A model generated the notes under the pieces. It was not told where the DNA came from. It saw only the letters and a list, made by a program, of their open reading frames with translations, and searched no databases. The translations under genes and the position numbers were made by a program. From Burkholderiaceae bacterium (GTDB lineage Bacteria; Pseudomonadota; Gammaproteobacteria; Burkholderiales; Burkholderiaceae): 46,085 bases of DNA. Location: positions 1 through 46,085 of the forward strand of contig CANKKB010000002.1 of NCBI GenBank assembly GCA_947482555.1. Reading direction: 5' to 3'. The number at the start of each line of letters is the position of its first letter. Within the stretch, counting starts at the first letter, position 1. Positions 1 to 9,932 of this stretch are shown here, piece by piece.

Positions 1-858
1 CAAGAATTATTTGAATTGGCCCGCGATGAAAATGAAGATGAAACCTTAATTGCGCTTGAGCAGGATATTAAAGCCTACGGCACGATCATCGCCGATCTTG
101 AATTTCGGCGGATGTTTCATAATGAAATGGATCCGTGCAGCTGCTTTATTGATATTCAAGCTGGTGCAGGTGGTACGGAAGCCTGCGATTGGGCCAGTAT
201 GCTCTACCGTCAATACTTAAAATATTGCGAACGCAAAGGCTATAAAACCGAAATTTTAGAAGAATCCGATGGTGATGTCGCTGGCATTAAAAGTGCGACC
301 ATTAAAGTCGATGGCGAATATGCGTATGGGCACTTACGTTCTGAAACTGGCGTGCATCGTTTAGTACGCAAGTCCCCTTTTGATTCATCAAATGGTCGCC
401 ACACCTCTTTCGCGAGTATTTATGTGTATCCCGAAATTGATGATTCGATTGAAATTGATATCAACCCCGCAGATATTCGTACCGATACCTATCGGGCTTC
501 GGGGGCAGGTGGACAGCACATTAATAAAACCGATTCTGCTGTGCGCTTAACGCACATGCCAACCGGGATCGTGGTGCAATGCCAAAATGACCGCAGCCAA
601 CACCGCAACCGAGCTGAGGCCATGAGCATGCTCAAATCCAGACTTTACGAACATGAAATGCAAAAACGCCGGGTCGAGCAAGATAAACTAGAGGCTACCA
701 AAACCGATGTGGGCTGGGGTCATCAAATACGCTCTTATGTACTAGACCAAAGCCGCATTAAAGACCTACGTACCAATGTTGAAATTTCCAATACACAAAA
801 GGTATTGGATGGAGACCTCGATGCCTTTATTGAAGCTAGCCTTAAGCAAGGCGTCTAA
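1..858 (+). CDS. prfB: Peptide chain release factor 2, 5'-truncated by window edge
   Basis: Reading frame is open from base 1; class I RF motifs incl. [36 protein letters not shown]; followed by lysS. Confidence 0.97.
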   Translation, partial: QELFELARDENEDETLIALEQDIKAYGTIIADLEFRRMFHNEMDPCSCFIDIQAGAGGTEACDWASMLYRQYLKYCERKGYKTEILEESDGDVAGIKSATIKVDGEYAYGHLRSETGVHRLVRKSPFDSSNGRHTSFASIYVYPEIDDSIEIDINPADIRTDTYRASGAGGQHINKTDSAVRLTHMPTGIVVQCQNDRSQHRNRAEAMSMLKSRLYEHEMQKRRVEQDKLEATKTDVGWGHQIRSYVLDQSRIKDLRTNVEISNTQKVLDGDLDAFIEASLKQGV

Positions 859-876
859 CTTAATTACTCTGCTCTT

Positions 877-2436
877 ATGAACGATAAAGCCCCAAATATT
901 AGCTCTGCCCCAGCTGCTCCTGAAGCGGTAGATGAAAATCACATCATTGCCGAACGCCGGGATAAATTAAGTAAGCTACGCGAATCTGGCGTTGCCTTTC
1001 CCAATGATTTTGTACCAACCCATTTATCTGTTGACCTACATCAACATTACGATGCTCTAAGTAAAGATGATTTAGCTGCTAAAGCAATACATGTCAAAGT
1101 CGCTGGCCGCATGGTGTTAAAGCGCGTCATGGGTAAAGCGAGTTTTGCGACGATTCAAGATCGTAGCGGACAAATTCAGTTTTATATTACCGATGATCAT
1201 GTTGGAGCAGATAAGCACAATGCTTTTAAACACTGGGATTTAGGCGACTTTATCGCCGCTGAAGGCATTCTCTTTAAAACCAATAAAGGTGAGCTTTCAG
1301 TTGAGTGTAAAAATTTACGGCTCCTCACCAAATCATTGCGCCCCCTACCCGATAAATTTCATGGGCTTGCAGATCAAGAATTAAAATACCGTCAGCGTTA
1401 TGTCGACTTAATTGTGACCCCTGAAAGTCGAAATACGTTTTTAGCGCGTAGCAAAGTCATTGCTTCAATTCGCCAGCAGATGATTGATGCCAGTTTTATG
1501 GAAGTAGAAACTCCCATGCTGCACTCTATTCCTGGTGGCGCCACGGCAAAACCATTTATTACGCATCACAATGCGCTTGATATGCAAATGTTTTTACGCA
1601 TTGCGCCAGAGCTCTACCTAAAGCGCTTAGTCGTCGGTGGCTTTGAACGGGTCTTCGAAATTAATCGTAACTTTCGTAATGAAGGGGTAAGTCCGCGTCA
1701 TAACCCCGAATTTACGATGATGGAATTCTACGCAGCGTATACCGATTATCTGTGGCTCATGGATTTTACTGAAAACCTGATTCGATCTGCCGCGATCCAC
1801 GCACAGGGTACTGCCGTACTGAGCCACCAAGGCCGGGAACTCGATTTAAGTAAGCCTTTTCAACGCCTCAGTATTACTGCAGCGATCTTAAAATATGCGC
1901 CCTTATCAAATAAAAATTATGCTGCTAATCAGCTAGAAGATGCTGATTTTATTCGCGCTGAAATCAAAAAAGGTGGTATCGATCCAAATGGCCCTGCTCT
2001 AAAAAATGCTGGCATTGGCGGCTTGCAATTAGCCTTATTTGAACTCGTAGCAGAAGAGCATCTCTGGGAGCCAACCTATATCATCGACTATCCAATTGAA
2101 GTAAGTCCACTCGCCAGAGAATCAGATACGCGCCCAGGCATTACCGAACGCTTTGAGTTATTTATTACTGGCCGTGAAATTGCTAATGGCTTCTCAGAGC
2201 TAAATGATGCCGAAGATCAGGCTGAGCGTTTTCGTAAACAAGTCGCAGAAAAAGAAGCTGGCAATGAAGAGGCCATGTATTTTGACCATGACTTCATTCG
2301 CGCCCTCGAATATGGGATGCCCCCTACCGGTGGTTGCGGTATTGGTATCGATCGCCTAGTTATGCTGCTGACCGATTCGCCCAATATTCGCGACGTGATC
2401 CTCTTTCCCCACTTACGGCGGGAAGAAGAAAATTAA
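877..2436 (+). CDS. lysS: Lysyl-tRNA synthetase (class II)
   Basis: Class II motifs: [19 protein letters not shown] and [26 protein letters not shown]; 519 aa. Confidence 0.97.
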   Translation: MNDKAPNISSAPAAPEAVDENHIIAERRDKLSKLRESGVAFPNDFVPTHLSVDLHQHYDALSKDDLAAKAIHVKVAGRMVLKRVMGKASFATIQDRSGQIQFYITDDHVGADKHNAFKHWDLGDFIAAEGILFKTNKGELSVECKNLRLLTKSLRPLPDKFHGLADQELKYRQRYVDLIVTPESRNTFLARSKVIASIRQQMIDASFMEVETPMLHSIPGGATAKPFITHHNALDMQMFLRIAPELYLKRLVVGGFERVFEINRNFRNEGVSPRHNPEFTMMEFYAAYTDYLWLMDFTENLIRSAAIHAQGTAVLSHQGRELDLSKPFQRLSITAAILKYAPLSNKNYAANQLEDADFIRAEIKKGGIDPNGPALKNAGIGGLQLALFELVAEEHLWEPTYIIDYPIEVSPLARESDTRPGITERFELFITGREIANGFSELNDAEDQAERFRKQVAEKEAGNEEAMYFDHDFIRALEYGMPPTGGCGIGIDRLVMLLTDSPNIRDVILFPHLRREEEN

Positions 2437-2473
2437 CTGCTTCTAAAGCTGAATCTTTATTCAAAAATCAACA

Positions 2474-3451
2474 TTAAGCGGCAGCTAAACCTTTTTCATC
2501 GAATACGCCCTCAAATAAAGCCGAGCTTAAATAACGCTCAGCTGTATCGGGCAATACCACCACAATCGTTTTACCCGCATATTCTGGTAACTTTGCTAAG
2601 CGTACAGCTGCAGCCGCCGCAGCTCCACAGGAGATGCCCACCAAAATGCCCTCTTCTTTGGCGATGCGGCGCGCCATGGCAATGGCCTCTTCATTAGTCA
2701 CTTGTTCTACTCGATCAACCAGCGATAAATCTAAATTTTCAGGAATAAAGCCCGCACCAATACCTTGAATTTTATGGGGTCCAGGTTTTATTTCCTCACC
2801 ATTGAGTTTCTGGGTAATGACGGGGCTTGCAGTTGGCTCAACTGCTACTGTCTCAATTGCTTTGCCTTGGGTTTTTTTAATGTAGCGACTAACACCGGTT
2901 AACGTGCCGCCTGTACCAACGCCTGAGACAAAAACATCAATCTTGCCATCGGTATCAGTCCAAATTTCTGGGCCAGTCGTTGCCTCATGAATTGCGGGAT
3001 TGGATGGATTACTAAATTGCTGCAATAAAACATATGTATTGGGATCAGAGGCCACAATTTCGTTTGCTTTCGCAATTGCGCCATTCATCCCTTTAGCACC
3101 TTCAGTTAATACCAATTTGGCGCCCAGAGCAGTTAATAGTTTTCTGCGCTCAACACTCATCGTCTCGGGCATGGTTAAGGTCAGTGGAATACCGCGTGCA
3201 GCTGCAACAAACGCTAAGGCAATGCCGGTATTGCCACTGGTAGGCTCAACCAATTCCTTACCAGGCCCTAAGATACCGCGCTTCTCAGCGTCATTGATCA
3301 TGGCCACACCAATGCGGCACTTCACTGAATAGGCTGGATTACGGCCTTCAATTTTGGCCAGTACTGTCGCCTTAGCGCCGTCAGTAACGCGATTTAAGCG
3401 TACTAAGGGAGTGCCGCCAATGGTTAGTGAATTATCTGCAAAATAGGTCAT
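2474..3451 (-). CDS. cysK: Cysteine synthase (O-acetylserine sulfhydrylase)
   Basis: PLP fold type [52 protein letters not shown]. The PLP-Lys region reads [11 protein letters not shown]. Confidence 0.92.
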   Translation of the reverse strand: MTYFADNSLTIGGTPLVRLNRVTDGAKATVLAKIEGRNPAYSVKCRIGVAMINDAEKRGILGPGKELVEPTSGNTGIALAFVAAARGIPLTLTMPETMSVERRKLLTALGAKLVLTEGAKGMNGAIAKANEIVASDPNTYVLLQQFSNPSNPAIHEATTGPEIWTDTDGKIDVFVSGVGTGGTLTGVSRYIKKTQGKAIETVAVEPTASPVITQKLNGEEIKPGPHKIQGIGAGFIPENLDLSLVDRVEQVTNEEAIAMARRIAKEEGILVGISCGAAAAAAVRLAKLPEYAGKTIVVVLPDTAERYLSSALFEGVFDEKGLAAA

Positions 3452-3578
3452 CGAAAATCCTTAAGATTCTAAAAACAAGAGGAATAATGATTGTATTCAA
3501 ATTAATTCCTTAAAAATACATTAGGCTAAGATGAAGTTGCTATTAGCTAAGCACTAAAAGTTAGAAGTAAACCTAGGC

Positions 3579-4055
3579 TTATTTCTTTTTGAACAGGGTG
3601 ACTAAAAGTACGCTAGTTAAAATTACAAACCAAATTAAAGACCAAACTGGTACTGCTAACCCAAAGATCAAGGGTAATTGGGCTGTGCAGAAGCCATCGG
3701 CCTTAAATAGCCAAGGTAGGCCATTGACGATCTGAAATTGATTAATCCAGACTTCAAGCGGATCAATTCCACAGGACACCTCAGGATGAGACAAAATCCA
3801 CACATGCCGACTTGCAACACCTAGACCAAAAAGGCTTGATATCAAGGCAAGGGCCTGAAACCAACGCGCAAAATAAGCAAAGCTAGCGGCCATAAAGCAC
3901 ATAATTGCGATGCCCAAGAAACCAACCCGCTGCAAAATACACAAGGGACATGGTGCGTAGAAAACACCCTGATAACCCACTTGCTGCAAAAAGATTGCCA
4001 CAATGATCAGCAAAAAACAGATGATGGAAATATAAAGATAGTGATTAGGCTTCAT
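3579..4055 (-). CDS. dsbB: Disulfide bond formation protein B
   Basis: Four TM segments, CPLCILQR motif, 158 aa. Confidence 0.9.
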   Translation of the reverse strand: MKPNHYLYISIICFLLIIVAIFLQQVGYQGVFYAPCPLCILQRVGFLGIAIMCFMAASFAYFARWFQALALISSLFGLGVASRHVWILSHPEVSCGIDPLEVWINQFQIVNGLPWLFKADGFCTAQLPLIFGLAVPVWSLIWFVILTSVLLVTLFKKK

Positions 4056-4133
4056 AGTGAGATATTAAAGCAAACCAGAAAGCAAACCATTAGATCATTC
4101 CTCAAAATGGTGCTAATTTATTGAAATACCCCA

Positions 4134-5036
4134 TTATTTCGATGGAGTTGGGGTATTGCAGATGTCTTCCAATAGCAGCAGCATCGCAGTACAGTCTTGC
4201 TGTGCTCTGCCCCACGGCTTTGCCAAGGAAAATAGTTCGCGAGAAACACCGCCTAAAAAGAGTGGCACCCCTTCAGACTTCGCAAGTTCAATTGCCAAAC
4301 TAATATCTTTTAAACCCAGCGATAAAGGAAAGTCAGGAGTAATGTCACCAGCCAAAACCTTTTTCGGAAAATTAACATTAATTTGCCCCCTACCAGCAAC
4401 CGTATTTTGCAATACCTTCACTGTCGTATCACGATCGAGGCCCAACTTGCCAGCAAACATGAGTGTTTCAGCAGTAAGTACCATACTCACCATACTCATA
4501 TAGTTATTAATCAGCTTTAATTTAATCGCATTACCTACTGGGCCGATATGCATAATATCTTTGCCAAAATTTTCTAATAAGGGCTTAACCTCATTTAGAA
4601 TTGCTTCATCTGCGCCAACCAAAACCAATAAGTCGCCTTTTTCAGCATCTGTGGGAGTGCGTCCCATTGGCGCGTCAATGGCTCTTAATCCCAGCGCTTT
4701 AAGACGTTCGACAGTTTTCATAAAACGGGTCGCATTACCCGTACTCATTTCGATTAAAAGCGCATTCTTTGGCATGCTTGCCGCTGCTCCATTTGTACCA
4801 AATAGCGCCTCATCAATAAAATCAGAGTCGGGTAGCATCGTAAATACATAACCCACGTTCTGCGCAGCATCGGCAGGAGAATTGGCAACCCGGCAATTTG
4901 TATAGGACTTAAATTCAGCGAATGCCTGAGGATTAATGTCGTAAACCGCTATTTCATGGCCAGCCTGAGCAAGTCGCAAAGCCATTGGACGCCCCATCAC
5001 TCCTAGGCCAATAAAGGCGATTTTTTTAATTTCCAT
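4134..5036 (-). CDS. 3-hydroxyisobutyrate dehydrogenase-superfamily NAD(P) oxidoreductase, YihU (3-sulfolactaldehyde reductase)-like
   Basis: IAFIGLGVMGRPMA Rossmann motif; APMGRTPTDAEKGDLLVLVGA; KLKLINNYMS; FPKKVLAGDITPDFPLSLGLKD. These resemble E. coli YihU (VPVGRT, KLINNYMS, WPNKVLSGDLSPAF) as recalled. Confidence 0.8.
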   Translation of the reverse strand: MEIKKIAFIGLGVMGRPMALRLAQAGHEIAVYDINPQAFAEFKSYTNCRVANSPADAAQNVGYVFTMLPDSDFIDEALFGTNGAAASMPKNALLIEMSTGNATRFMKTVERLKALGLRAIDAPMGRTPTDAEKGDLLVLVGADEAILNEVKPLLENFGKDIMHIGPVGNAIKLKLINNYMSMVSMVLTAETLMFAGKLGLDRDTTVKVLQNTVAGRGQINVNFPKKVLAGDITPDFPLSLGLKDISLAIELAKSEGVPLFLGGVSRELFSLAKPWGRAQQDCTAMLLLLEDICNTPTPSK

Positions 5037-5108
5037 TACAGCCTCAAAGTTAATTACAAATCTTAAACTTCATTCGCACGCATGGTTTGTCATGAAGGTA
5101 TTGCTTCA

Positions 5109-6086
5109 TTAGTCGGGCTTAGCCCCAGAATCCTTAATTAATTTGCTATATTTTTGAGATTCAGCATTCACAAATAATGCAAACTCTTTTGGCATTAATG
5201 GTGCAGGAATAGCGCCTTGCGCTGACAAGAGTTCATAAAAAATTTTCTCTGCGGCAATTACACCGATATCAGTAGCGATCTTATCGACAATCTGACTATT
5301 CGTTCCCCTGGGCACAAAAATGCCTTGCCAATTTTCAATATTAAAACCTGGAAAGCCTGATTCTGAAATAGTCGGCACTTGTGGCAACAAAGGTGATCGC
5401 TTGAGGGTCGTGACCGCTAAAGGCCGTAATTTTCCAGCAACAATATGGGGCAATGCTGGTGGAATACCGGCAAAAAATAAATCGACTTGACCGCCTAATA
5501 AATCCGTAATTGCTGGAGCCCCACCTTTATAGGGAATATGCGTCATTGATACGCCGGCCATTAATTGAAAAAGTTCTCCAGCTAGATGTTGTGGCCCGCC
5601 ACTTCCAGAAGAGGCGTAATTGACTTTACTGCCTTGGGTTTTAATCATTTGCAATAATTCAGGCATATTTTTAACTGCTGACTTGCTATTGACCACCAAG
5701 ACTAAAGGTGAGGATGCAACGCGCGCGACCGGAATAAAATCTCGACTGGGATCAAACGGCATCTGAGCGTATAAATAGGGGTTGATGGTGATTTCAGCAG
5801 GCGAAGCTAAGAGCAAGGTATAGCCATCCGCTGGGGCCTTAGCGACTAAGTCTGCGCCAATATTCCCACCTGCTCCAGGCTTGTTTTCTACCAGCACTTG
5901 TTGCTTCCATAGTTGCCCAAGCCTTACCGCAAGGGCTCTACCAACAACATCAGTTGCCCCGCCAGGCGGAAAGGGGACAATAATCTTAACGGGCTTATCT
6001 GGATAATAAGATTGAGCAAGAGCTACAGTTCCATAGCTTATAACTAAAAACAGAAGTGGTAATAAAAATTTGAATTTAATCCGCAT
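5109..6086 (-). CDS. Bug/TctC-family tripartite tricarboxylate transporter substrate-binding protein
   Basis: Signal peptide then YYPDKPVKIIVPFPPGGATDVVGRAL...VENKPGAGGNIGADLVAKAPADGYTLL. Confidence 0.95.
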   Translation of the reverse strand: MRIKFKFLLPLLFLVISYGTVALAQSYYPDKPVKIIVPFPPGGATDVVGRALAVRLGQLWKQQVLVENKPGAGGNIGADLVAKAPADGYTLLLASPAEITINPYLYAQMPFDPSRDFIPVARVASSPLVLVVNSKSAVKNMPELLQMIKTQGSKVNYASSGSGGPQHLAGELFQLMAGVSMTHIPYKGGAPAITDLLGGQVDLFFAGIPPALPHIVAGKLRPLAVTTLKRSPLLPQVPTISESGFPGFNIENWQGIFVPRGTNSQIVDKIATDIGVIAAEKIFYELLSAQGAIPAPLMPKEFALFVNAESQKYSKLIKDSGAKPD

Positions 6087-6144
6087 ATTATTTTTACACT
6101 TCTTTAATTATTAAAAAATGTCAGGCTATTAAGCATGACTTCAC

Positions 6145-6564
6145 TTAATTAACTACCCCACCAATCACTTCAACCATTTTTTTGCTGGGATCAACCCGTA
6201 AAATTTGTCCGCTCTGTAAGGCCTGAGTAATATCTTCAGTAAAGCCACTCAGCATACTGATATCGCCCTGCGCTGCGCCCTGCACTAAGATTGGATTTAC
6301 AGAATTAAAAATAATGGCCAATGGGGCAATATTGCGTGACTTCATTTCGTACAACATCCAAGCGCTTGCAACTCCGCCCTTAGCAGTATCAAGGACTAAA
6401 ATTTTATCCTTATACGACTGGCCAAATAGCTTATGACTGGGTCTAGAGAAAGTACCGTTAACGCGGTCTAAATCGTAGCGCGCTGAAAAACCATCGCTCG
6501 CACTTAAACATTCGCCCTCAACAAGATTGCCTAAACCGTGTTTTGCATAATAAATTGTGCTCAT
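6145..6564 (-). CDS. Aconitase X small (swivel, DUF126) subunit
   Basis: GEALS-like start (EGECLSASDGFSARYD), DTAKGGVASAW, IIFNSVNPILVQGA; ATGA overlap with the large subunit. Confidence 0.85.
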   Translation of the reverse strand: MSTIYYAKHGLGNLVEGECLSASDGFSARYDLDRVNGTFSRPSHKLFGQSYKDKILVLDTAKGGVASAWMLYEMKSRNIAPLAIIFNSVNPILVQGAAQGDISMLSGFTEDITQALQSGQILRVDPSKKMVEVIGGVVN

Positions 6565-7793
6565 GATAATTTTCCTGTCTCAGCTGCTCTTACACACTCT
6601 TCCATTGAAGCCAACATCGGAATATAGCCATACCCACCTAATATATTGACCATTTTTGCGCTATTGGTGGCAAGGCGCTTCCAGCCATTGGCTGTAGCAA
6701 TTTCTCTGGCATACGATTGATAAAAGCACATCCCAGAAAAAACCGTACCACCTGCATCTTCAATGGTTTTAGTAAGCCCCATACGGTCTGAATCCGCTTT
6801 TACCTGCGGACTCGTTACTGCAAGTAAGGGAATTTTAAATTGCTTGCCTTCACATAAATCTGCTACTGAACGCATTTCAATTAAGCTTAATTGTGGCGCT
6901 GAAAAAACTACTACATCAACTTCATCAGTTACTCGATAAGAGCTTTGCAAAGCCATCACGTCTGAATAAGCAATCTTACTGGGTGATAGTTGATTAATTC
7001 CCAAATCTTGCGGTCTAAGCGCTTCAGGGGTAATTTCAGCAATATGAAATAGTGCCGTAGAACCAAAGCTGGCCATCGCGGCACCAAAATGCTTGAGGCT
7101 GTCTGAAGTGGGCACCGAACTCACTCCTTCCAAAATGGGTACAGCCCAGTAATTACCTGTTTGCTTACCAATATAAGCGCCTAAAGCGCCCCATTCGTTT
7201 AGAGAGTTTGGCATCCAGTCAACCGAAAATCGTTGTGATGGCCGACGATAGGAATTAAGGTGATAACCATAACGCGGCGTTCTTCCCGTTAATCCCGCCG
7301 ATAATGCCGATGGCCCACCCTCAAAATTTGAGCGCGCACCACAAATTGAATTTGAATAGATGACTACGCCGGTATCACCAAAAGCCACATGCTCGCCATA
7401 AATCGGCGCCATGATGGTTTGGTAATTAATGCAGGTATCTGTCATCGATACGCCCATCTTGACAAAGGCGGCGATAGCACGCCGCTCAAGATCGAGCATT
7501 TTCTCGGTTTGGCCTAATTGCTTGGCTTTAGTAAAGTCTGTACCACGTGGGTCAGTAATCGTCGGAATGCTAACTACCCGATCTTTAGAAGTGTTTTTTG
7601 CCAAACCCTCAAGCCAAACTACACCAGCCTCACCAAGACTTTCTGTGTCGGCCATAATGTGTGCCTGCGCTACCTCAACAAAATCTTCAGCCTCAAAAAA
7701 ATCGCCGACTTTAATTTGATGCTGTATCGCCATTTGCTTTACTGGCCCAAATTCACCAGCTAGCATCGCTTGTTCTTTTTGGTTTAATTTCAT
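6561..7793 (-). CDS. Aconitase X catalytic (DUF521) subunit
   Basis: MADTESLGEAGVVWLEGLA, SNSICGARSNFEGGPSALSAGLTGRTPRYGYHL, GTVFSGMCFYQ. Confidence 0.88.
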   Translation of the reverse strand: MKLNQKEQAMLAGEFGPVKQMAIQHQIKVGDFFEAEDFVEVAQAHIMADTESLGEAGVVWLEGLAKNTSKDRVVSIPTITDPRGTDFTKAKQLGQTEKMLDLERRAIAAFVKMGVSMTDTCINYQTIMAPIYGEHVAFGDTGVVIYSNSICGARSNFEGGPSALSAGLTGRTPRYGYHLNSYRRPSQRFSVDWMPNSLNEWGALGAYIGKQTGNYWAVPILEGVSSVPTSDSLKHFGAAMASFGSTALFHIAEITPEALRPQDLGINQLSPSKIAYSDVMALQSSYRVTDEVDVVVFSAPQLSLIEMRSVADLCEGKQFKIPLLAVTSPQVKADSDRMGLTKTIEDAGGTVFSGMCFYQSYAREIATANGWKRLATNSAKMVNILGGYGYIPMLASMEECVRAAETGKLS

Positions 7794-7860
7794 TATTGTT
7801 ATGGCCTTAAAAGAATAAATACAAACAAGTAATAGCGCTTTAAACCTAAAAAGGTGGATA

Positions 7861-7898
7861 CCCCTAATTTATAACAGTATAAATTAATCTCTCAGGGG
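7861..7898. repeat. Interrupted inverted repeat upstream of the aconitase X operon (AATTTATA-ACAG-TATAAATT inside CCCCT...AGGGG)
   Basis: 7866-7873 and 7878-7885 are exact reverse complements; 7861-7865 and 7894-7898 are also complementary, with a bulge. Confidence 0.6.
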
Positions 7899-7955
7899 AT
7901 CGTAGCTATTTACCAAAGCCAAGGCTTAGCAAAAAATCGAATGAAATCAAAGGGA

Positions 7956-8588
7956 TTAACGCTTCAAGAATAGCGCTAGTAGAACGACTGCCACGATTTG
8001 AGCAGCAATAAAGCCTAAGGTATCGGCTGGAGCGATTCCGACCAAGGTATTGGTTAGGCTTCTTGCTACTGTTACGGCGGGATTTGCAAAGAAAGTGGAT
8101 GAAGTAAACCAATAACCCGCTGTCACTGTTAGAGCTACTAACATGGGTATGCGGTCCTTAGCACTTCTATCGCCAAGATAAATTACGCTGAGTAAAACTA
8201 GGGTTGAAAAAAATTCACTAGCCCACATACCCATACTGGTTCTAACTTTGCTTGATTCTTGCAAAATGGGTAAGCTAAAGATGAAGTGGGTAAGCCAAAT
8301 ACCGGCAATAGCGCCAGTAAATTGGCAAACCCAATAAGCAAGCATTTTGCTTTTATCGATATGACCTAATTTCCAGAACATTAAACTCACAACAGGGTTA
8401 AAGTGCGCTCCTGATATTGGCCCAAGCAAGGTAATCAAGACATATAAACCAGCACCTGTGGCAATGCTATTACCTAGTAAGGCCACAGCATCATTACCAC
8501 CACCCAAGGTTTCACCCATAATTCCAGAGCCCGCAATAATGGCTAATAGCAAAGCTGTGCCTATAAATTCACTCAGATAACTTCTCAT
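7956..8588 (-). CDS. MIP-family aquaporin/aquaglyceroporin in the ars operon (AqpS-like role)
   Basis: Two half-helix motifs: GAHFNPVVS and FANPAVTVAR; directly follows arsC. Confidence 0.88.
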   Translation of the reverse strand: MRSYLSEFIGTALLLAIIAGSGIMGETLGGGNDAVALLGNSIATGAGLYVLITLLGPISGAHFNPVVSLMFWKLGHIDKSKMLAYWVCQFTGAIAGIWLTHFIFSLPILQESSKVRTSMGMWASEFFSTLVLLSVIYLGDRSAKDRIPMLVALTVTAGYWFTSSTFFANPAVTVARSLTNTLVGIAPADTLGFIAAQIVAVVLLALFLKR

Positions 8589-9064
8589 GCTTTTGTGTGA
8601 ATTTCTCTAAGACTCATGGAATCTAATTTTTCCAAAGGTAAGGCGGCCAAGATATCTAGGCGTTTTTTTAAGCCATTCTTCACGTCGTTAAACACTTTAC
8701 GCTTTTCCAAATCTGTGCCCTGTATTTGTGATGGATCAGGAAAGCCCCAATGCGCAGTAGCTGGTTGCCCTGGCCAGAATGGACAAACTTCACCAGCAGC
8801 GTTATCACAAACAGTAATAACAAAATCCATCTTGGGGGCATCAGGCCCACCAAAAACATCCCAGCTTTTTGATTTCAACAAGGTTCGATCCATTCCCAAT
8901 TCTTCAGCAATGTCTGCAGCGATTGGGTTTACGCTGGTACCAGGTGTAGAGCCCGCAGAAAAACCCTTAAATTTTCCGCTTGGATGGGTAGAGGATAAGG
9001 CTTCACCAAGTACAGAGCGGGCTGAATTATGGGTGCATAAAAAAAGGATGTTGTATTGCTTCAT
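8585..9064 (-). CDS. arsC: Arsenate reductase, LMW phosphatase-type
   Basis: LFLCTHNSARS (CX5R), DFVITVCDNAAGEVCPFWPG. Confidence 0.92.
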   Translation of the reverse strand: MKQYNILFLCTHNSARSVLGEALSSTHPSGKFKGFSAGSTPGTSVNPIAADIAEELGMDRTLLKSKSWDVFGGPDAPKMDFVITVCDNAAGEVCPFWPGQPATAHWGFPDPSQIQGTDLEKRKVFNDVKNGLKKRLDILAALPLEKLDSMSLREIHTKA

Positions 9065-9082
9065 TTCCGGTTCCCTTAAAAA

Positions 9083-9550
9083 TTAGCAGCAAGATTTTTT
9101 AGCAATGGCAGAAACAGCCACAGTTGCAATTGGCGCCGGTACGCAGCAAGCATCATCGCTGGCTGCTGCATTATTAAAAACAGGTATTGAGTCCAAGGTA
9201 TGAAAGGTTTCCCAAGGTATGCCAGCCGGGTCATTAACCCAATACTTATCGGATTGGGCATAACAACACGCAGTACCCATTTCCTCGATTACTTCACCCT
9301 GCACCTGATCCAAACGAGTTTTCATTTCGCCTAATTCAGCATCATTTTCTACCTGGATGCCTAAATGGTTAATTCCAATAGGTGCACCTCGAGCAGAAAT
9401 TGCGAAATTTACTTTTGGGTCTTCTAATTGCCATTTAGCATAATCACTCTTTATTACGGTAGGCTCAGAGCCGAACATTTTTGAATAAAAAGGAATGCTG
9501 GATTGAATATCGGAGACCCCTATATGAACATGCATACGCTTCATCTGCAA
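9083..9550 (-). CDS. arsI: ArsI/CadI-family vicinal oxygen chelate protein (putative organoarsenical C-As lyase)
   Basis: MHVHIGVSDIQSSIPFYSKMFG, NHLGIQVE, GTACCYAQSDKYWVNDPAGIPWETFHT; Cys-rich C-terminus KKSCC. Confidence 0.82.
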   Translation of the reverse strand: MQMKRMHVHIGVSDIQSSIPFYSKMFGSEPTVIKSDYAKWQLEDPKVNFAISARGAPIGINHLGIQVENDAELGEMKTRLDQVQGEVIEEMGTACCYAQSDKYWVNDPAGIPWETFHTLDSIPVFNNAAASDDACCVPAPIATVAVSAIAKKSCC

Positions 9551-9867
9551 CTCACTTTCTTTTTCTTTTTCGTTTCACATAATTTTCCGCCACAACAATT
9601 TTCTAGCAAAAAAGCACTAAGTGAATTAACTAAGTCGGCATTGGGTCTATAAATCAGATTGCGACTTTGACGCTCAACTAATAGCAATTTAGCATTTACT
9701 AACTCTTTGAGGTGAAAGCTCAAGGTGGCATTGGGAATGCCTAACTTCTCAATAATTTGCGTGGGCGTTAAGCCAATATCGCCTTTTTGCACAATTAGGC
9801 GAAAGACATTCAGTCGACTTTCTTGACCTAAGGCGACAAATGCTTCGATAGCTTCGCTATTTTTCAT
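9541..9867 (-). CDS. arsR: ArsR-family repressor
   Basis: ArsR/SmtB winged helix: LGIPNATLSFHLKELVNAKLL; heads the ars operon. Confidence 0.88.
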   Translation of the reverse strand: MKNSEAIEAFVALGQESRLNVFRLIVQKGDIGLTPTQIIEKLGIPNATLSFHLKELVNAKLLLVERQSRNLIYRPNADLVNSLSAFLLENCCGGKLCETKKKKKVSCR

Positions 9868-9887
9868 ATTTCCATAATAATGGAAAT
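9868..9887. promoter_or_regulatory. Probable ArsR operator: perfect IR ATTTCCAT-AATA-ATGGAAAT abutting the arsR start codon
   Basis: 8-bp arms are exact reverse complements; immediately 5' of the ATG at 9865-9867 (minus strand). Confidence 0.7.
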
Positions 9888-9932
9888 TTATGACAAACTG
9901 ATTACAAGCTCATGACAAGCCCTGTTTCTAGC

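Noticed and set aside
1-858. prfB programmed frameshift
   Set aside because: The site would be near codon 25, upstream of the window; it cannot be seen.
2899-3084. Small ORFs antisense or out of frame to confident genes (e.g. 1627-1830, 2899-3084, 3000-3332, 4156-4503, 7429-7719, 8616-9086, 14629-14973, 40575-41015, 41035-41349, 41560-42006)
   Set aside because: All lie largely or wholly over well-supported CDSs in another frame, show low-complexity translations, and have no recognisable domain.
4134-5036. Sulfoquinovose (sulfo-EMP) pathway
   Set aside because: Only a YihU-like reductase; no YihQ/S/T/V-like genes in the window, and this superfamily is functionally broad.
5068-5097. CTTCAT...ATGAAG inverted repeat between the Bug and YihU-like genes as a terminator
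   Set aside because: Six-bp arms with an 18-nt loop and no T-tract; too weak.
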